NCBI RefSeq assembly: GCF_028023675.1
Contig: NZ_JAQIOZ010000006.1
Coordinates: 186,001 to 250,000 of the forward strand
DNA: 64,000 nucleotides
Reading direction: 5' to 3'
From: Primorskyibacter aestuariivivens
Lineage (GTDB): Bacteria > Pseudomonadota > Alphaproteobacteria > Rhodobacterales > Rhodobacteraceae
Positions 60,435 through 64,000 of the stretch are shown piece after piece. Every line of letters begins with the position of its first letter. The first letter of the stretch is position 1. Both the position numbers and the translations under genes were made by a program. The notes beneath the pieces are model-generated. The model did no database searches. It was not told the origin of the DNA and worked only from the letters and a program-made list of their open reading frames with translations.

Positions 60435-60953
60435 ATGCCAAACCTGTTCCGCATTCTGTCTATGTTGCTGGCGCTGGGCGCTGTGCCTGTGATGGCCCAA
60501 AGTGCATCAGAGGCCCCCGGAGCGACGTCCCCCGACACCGCGCCGCCAGAGATCGTCGAAGATGAAGTTGGCGAAGAGGCCGAGACGATTATCCTGCCTT
60601 CGGCGCAGCATGAGATTGACGAATATCTCTGGCTCAAGCGGCCTTTGGTCGTCTTTGCAGATAGCCCGGCAGACCCGCGATACGAACAGCAGATGCAACT
60701 GATCACCGACCGGTTGGATGATCTGCGCGAACGCGATGTGGTGGTACTGACCGACACGGACAAGTCCACTCTTTCGCCCCTGCGCGAAAAGCTGCGCCCG
60801 CGTGGCTTCATGCTGGTGCTGATCGGCAAGGACGGCACCGTGTATCTGCGTAAACCCTTCCCGTGGTCGGTGCGCGAAATCTCGCGCTCCATCGACAAGA
60901 TGCCTTTGCGGCAGCAGGAGATTCGCGACAGGCGCGACGCGCCGATCCGGTAG
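60435..60953 (+). CDS. DUF4174 family secreted protein
   Basis: A 172-residue protein with a signal peptide ending PVMA. The DUF4174 domain (about 60-165) has the thioredoxin-like strands RPLVVFADSPADP and FMLVLIGKDGTVYLRKPFPWS, with no CxxC, so it is not a redox enzyme. Function unknown. GAGGAGAAAAG precedes the ATG at 60435. It lies between the mutase and the pcc-linked genes, on the opposite strand, and its stop is 1 bp from the next stop. Confidence 0.75.
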   Translation: MPNLFRILSMLLALGAVPVMAQSASEAPGATSPDTAPPEIVEDEVGEEAETIILPSAQHEIDEYLWLKRPLVVFADSPADPRYEQQMQLITDRLDDLRERDVVVLTDTDKSTLSPLREKLRPRGFMLVLIGKDGTVYLRKPFPWSVREISRSIDKMPLRQQEIRDRRDAPIR

Positions 60954-60954
60954 T

Positions 60955-61479
60955 TCAGACGTTGCCGCGCAGAAAGACCGCCGCGCGGTCGATTGGTGAA
61001 ATCAGGATGATGGCACTGCCGGAGGGGTCGAAGATCATGCGTGCCTCCGGTGTGGTCAGAATACGGTAGAAATGCCGGCCCAACGCGTCGTCCGCGCAGC
61101 GGCTGGCCGCGCCGACGGCATTTGACAACAGCCCCAGCCCGCGCGCCAGATTTGACGACATGACCTGTTCGGATATCGCATTCGGGCTTTGACCCGGTAG
61201 ATCGAACAGCACGGCCCGCCCGTTGCCCAACAGGCGCAACGCCTCGTCCATGGAGGTGGCGCGCGCGATACGGCTGGACGCGGTCGGGCTGCGAAGGGTG
61301 AAGACCGCTGCGGTGCAGGTGGAGTCCGAGGCGAAATAGCGTGTGTCGCCCAGTGCCAAATATCCCGACAGCATGTTGCGCAGGTCGGATTCCTCGTCCA
61401 ACGCGCAACTGCCGAGAACCAGCGTGCAAGCGAGCACGGCCAGCGCAGGCCGCAGAAATTGTTGTCCGAACCGGTTCAT
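60955..61479 (-). CDS. Lipoprotein of unknown function
   Basis: A 174-residue protein with a lipoprotein signal peptide and the lipobox LGSC (Cys25 acylated). Two further Cys (STCTAAVF and SRCADDAL) may bond. The mature region has no recognised domain. The ATG at 61479 gives the best signal peptide; a TTG 60 bp earlier would extend a hydrophobic N-terminus and is less likely. It follows the membrane-protein gene and pccA on the same strand. Confidence 0.7.
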   Translation of the reverse strand: MNRFGQQFLRPALAVLACTLVLGSCALDEESDLRNMLSGYLALGDTRYFASDSTCTAAVFTLRSPTASSRIARATSMDEALRLLGNGRAVLFDLPGQSPNAISEQVMSSNLARGLGLLSNAVGAASRCADDALGRHFYRILTTPEARMIFDPSGSAIILISPIDRAAVFLRGNV

Positions 61480-61542
61480 CAGGCTGAACCATACGGGCAA
61501 AAGCTGAACAGGGCGTTGCCAGAGGATATGCAGCACCAAACG

Positions 61543-61920
61543 TCACTTATGTCTCCGCGTCACGAGCGCACCGCCAAGACCAAAAATGGCAAGTAAACAG
61601 GCCACAAAGGCCTCAACGGCCGTGGTCAGCCCCGAATAGATCAGTCCCGCCATCACGGTAAACCCGACCATGATGAGCAGCACGCCACCCAGCCAGAGCG
61701 GCATGGCGGCGCGACCGGTCAGCCGCCGCATCACCAGAGCATAGGTCAGTGCGGCAAGCGCCGTTGCCAGAGCTGCAATCGCCAGATGCCAGACAAGGGG
61801 CGCGACCTTGAGACCGGCAAACAGGTATTGACCTGCTTCGCCCGCCCCATAGAGCACCGCAAGCCCCAGCCCGAAGGCCAAAGCGTGCCGTAGCCAGATC
61901 GTCGCGCCCCGTGTTCTCAT
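61543..61920 (-). CDS. Small membrane protein in the pccA unit
   Basis: A 125-residue protein with four hydrophobic segments (about 12-35, 42-65, 73-95, 98-118). No known domain. Its ATG overlaps the pccA stop (ATGA), so translation is coupled to the carboxylase subunit. A regulatory, assembly or unrelated transport role is possible. Confidence 0.65.
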   Translation of the reverse strand: MRTRGATIWLRHALAFGLGLAVLYGAGEAGQYLFAGLKVAPLVWHLAIAALATALAALTYALVMRRLTGRAAMPLWLGGVLLIMVGFTVMAGLIYSGLTTAVEAFVACLLAIFGLGGALVTRRHK

Positions 61921-63965
61921 TCGAATTCCATGATCACTTCGTCAACGGCAAGGCTGTCACCTGCGGCTGCATTGATCTTGGAGACCGTGCCCTTTTTCTC
62001 GGCGCGCAGGATGTTTTCCATCTTCATCGCCTCAATGGTGCAGAGCGCCTGACCTTCCTGTATCTCGTCGCCGACCTCCACATCAAGCTTCACCACCAGA
62101 CCCGGCATCGGGCAAAGCAGCATCTTGGACGTATCCGGCGGCAGTTTCTCGGGCATCAGCGCGGCCAGCTCGGCCTGACGCGGGGTGCGTACCTTGACCG
62201 CCAGATCGGCACCACGGGTCCGGATGCGGAACCCGTGGGTGATCTTGTCGACCTTGAGTACAAGCGGCGCGCCCTCGACCATCATGTTGGCGAGGCTGTC
62301 GCCCGGGGTCCAGTCACCTTCAACGCGCATTGTCGTACCGTCCTCAAAGGTCACGGTCGACCCGCCATGATCCGCGGCAATCGACAGCGCAAGCGGTTCG
62401 CCCTTGCCGATTTGCACAACCCAGCTTTCACCCACATGGCGTTCGTGGTTGTCCAACCGGCCCGAGACGCGGGCGCGGCGGATCTCGGCCACGCGGTTCA
62501 TCGCTGCAGCGGCGGCGGCCACGCGGCGCGCGTTCGCATCATCCAGCGTCACGCCCTCGAACCCGTCGGGATACTGCTCTTCGATGAAGGCGGTGGTCAT
62601 CTCACCGTCGATGAAGATCGGATGATCCATCACGGCGGCCACGAAGGGCAGGTTATGGCCAATGCCTTCGACCTCGAAACTGTCGAGCGCCACGCGCATC
62701 GCCTCAATGGCGCTGGCACGATCCGGCCCCCATGTGCAGAGCTTGGCGATCATCGGGTCATAATACATCGAGATTTCGCCGCCCTCATAGACGCCGGTAT
62801 CGTTACGCACAGCCGTTTCGCCAGTGGGCGCGTCGCCGTGCCAGGTGTTGTTTTCCAGCATCGGGCCTGCGGCCACTTCCATCGGCGGGCGGTAGCGGGT
62901 CAGACGGCCAATCGAAGGCAGGAAGCCGCGATAGGGGTCTTCGGCATAGAGACGGTTCTCGATGGCCCAGCCATTCAGCTTGATGTCGTCCTGGGTGATC
63001 GAGAGCTTCTCGCCCGCGGCGACGCGGATCATTTGTTCCACAAGGTCAACGCCGGTGATCAGCTCGGTCACCGGGTGTTCCACCTGAAGCCGGGTGTTCA
63101 TTTCGAGGAAGTAGAAATTCTTCTGACCATCGACGATGAATTCCACCGTGCCGGCGCTGGCATAGCCCACCGCTTTGGCGAGCGCGCAGGATTGTTCGCC
63201 CATGGCCTTGCGGGTTGCCTCGTCCAGGAAGGGCGAGGGCGCCTCTTCCACAACCTTCTGGTTGCGGCGCTGGATCGAACATTCGCGCTCGCCCAGATAG
63301 ACACAGTTGCCATGGCCATCGGCCAGCACCTGAATCTCGATATGCCGCGGCTGGGTGACGAACTTCTCGATAAAGATACGGTCGTCGCCAAAGCTGTTGG
63401 CGGCCTCGTTCTTGGAGGACTGGAAACCTTCGCGTGCTTCGGCATCGTTCCACGCGATGCGCATGCCCTTGCCGCCGCCACCGGCGGAGGCCTTGATCAT
63501 CACTGGATAGCCGATCTCGTTGGAGATTTTCACCGCTTCGTCGGCATCCTCGATCAGACCCATATAGCCCGGCACCGTGGACACATCGGCCTCCTGCGCG
63601 ATCTTCTTGGACGTGATCTTGTCGCCCATGGCCTCGATGGCACCTTTGGGCGGTCCGATAAAGGCGACGCCGGCGGCTTCGAGCGCCTCGGCGAATTTCG
63701 GGTTTTCCGACAGGAAGCCATAGCCCGGATGCACGGCCTCTGCGCCGGTGTCCTTGATCGCCTGCATGACCTTGTCGATGACAATGTAGGACTGGTTGGC
63801 GGGCGGTGGGCCGATATGCACGGCTTCGTCGGCCATGGCGACATGCAGCGCGTTCTTGTCAGCGTCGGAGTAGATGGCCACGGTCTGGATGCCCATCTTG
63901 CGGGCGGTTTTGATCACGCGGCAGGCAATCTCGCCCCGGTTGGCGATCAGGATCTTCTTGAACAT
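61917..63965 (-). CDS. pccA: Propionyl-CoA carboxylase alpha subunit (biotin carboxylase and biotin carrier)
   Basis: A 682-residue protein, the exact size class of Roseobacter PccA. The biotin carboxylase part (1-450) has the ATP-grasp glycine loop IKASAGGGGKGMRIAW and the catalytic RECSIQRRNQKVVEEAPS region near 235. A BT linker domain follows, and the C-terminal biotinyl domain has the biotin Lys648 in CTIEAMKMEN. It fixes bicarbonate onto propionyl-CoA with PccB, whose gene should lie outside the right edge. AAGGACAG precedes the ATG. Confidence 0.95.
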   Translation of the reverse strand: MFKKILIANRGEIACRVIKTARKMGIQTVAIYSDADKNALHVAMADEAVHIGPPPANQSYIVIDKVMQAIKDTGAEAVHPGYGFLSENPKFAEALEAAGVAFIGPPKGAIEAMGDKITSKKIAQEADVSTVPGYMGLIEDADEAVKISNEIGYPVMIKASAGGGGKGMRIAWNDAEAREGFQSSKNEAANSFGDDRIFIEKFVTQPRHIEIQVLADGHGNCVYLGERECSIQRRNQKVVEEAPSPFLDEATRKAMGEQSCALAKAVGYASAGTVEFIVDGQKNFYFLEMNTRLQVEHPVTELITGVDLVEQMIRVAAGEKLSITQDDIKLNGWAIENRLYAEDPYRGFLPSIGRLTRYRPPMEVAAGPMLENNTWHGDAPTGETAVRNDTGVYEGGEISMYYDPMIAKLCTWGPDRASAIEAMRVALDSFEVEGIGHNLPFVAAVMDHPIFIDGEMTTAFIEEQYPDGFEGVTLDDANARRVAAAAAAMNRVAEIRRARVSGRLDNHERHVGESWVVQIGKGEPLALSIAADHGGSTVTFEDGTTMRVEGDWTPGDSLANMMVEGAPLVLKVDKITHGFRIRTRGADLAVKVRTPRQAELAALMPEKLPPDTSKMLLCPMPGLVVKLDVEVGDEIQEGQALCTIEAMKMENILRAEKKGTVSKINAAAGDSLAVDEVIMEFE

Positions 63966-64000
63966 GGGCTGTCCTTCTTATTTGGGGAAGACATGACAAA

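Overview
The window looks like a chromosomal segment from a Roseobacter-group alphaproteobacterium (Rhodobacteraceae). The basis is high GC, an F0 operon (atpI-atpB-atpE-atpF'-atpF) split from the F1 genes, ffh followed by a GNAT gene, alphaproteobacterial PccA and methylmalonyl-CoA mutase genes close together, and frequent TTG starts. No rRNA, tRNA, CRISPR array, prophage or insertion sequence was seen. The genus cannot be fixed from the sequence alone.

Layout. 1-4.9 kb: ffh with a long structured leader, azoR with a divergent LysR regulator, an EamA transporter and an ArsR regulator. 5.0-7.7 kb: the F0 part of ATP synthase. 7.8-14.4 kb: periplasmic and ABC accessory genes of a PQQ-dependent alcohol dehydrogenase system (Ped/Xox type) without the dehydrogenase. 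14.5-18.4 kb: ApbE, a NosR-like flavinylated iron-sulfur membrane protein and an orphan SsuC/TauC-type permease. 18.4-23.8 kb: a FadR-type regulator, then a TetR-controlled envelope cluster (PspA, YiaA-like, DUF4105/Lnb-like), a TsoY-like membrane protein and a lipoprotein. 24-27.8 kb: smc and a small secreted protein. 27.9-28.1 kb: a tiny hydrophobic ORF between two short direct repeats.

28-48 kb is mostly housekeeping: lytic transglycosylase, an atypical receiver, glutathionyl-hydroquinone reductase, PatB-type C-S lyase, ptsP, lysC, a DUF1178 protein, NUDIX, waaA, a DmdB-like acyl-CoA ligase, transporters, apt, mtnP and SulP. 48-58 kb: tyrS, anmK, flavin reductase, a run of threonine dehydratase, alpha/beta hydrolase and HAD dehalogenase, FKBP isomerase, agmatinase, aldo/keto reductase and a secreted nuclease. 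58-64 kb: methylmalonyl-CoA mutase and the propionyl-CoA carboxylase alpha subunit, with three uncharacterised envelope genes between them.

Two modules deserve most attention. The first (7.8-18.4 kb) joins a PQQ-ADH helper set to a flavin/Fe-S membrane electron carrier, and two of its secreted proteins begin with runs of aspartate. The second (19.2-22.0 kb) is an envelope cluster whose regulator and first gene are separated by three matching palindromes. Two families of intergenic structured repeats recur across the window.
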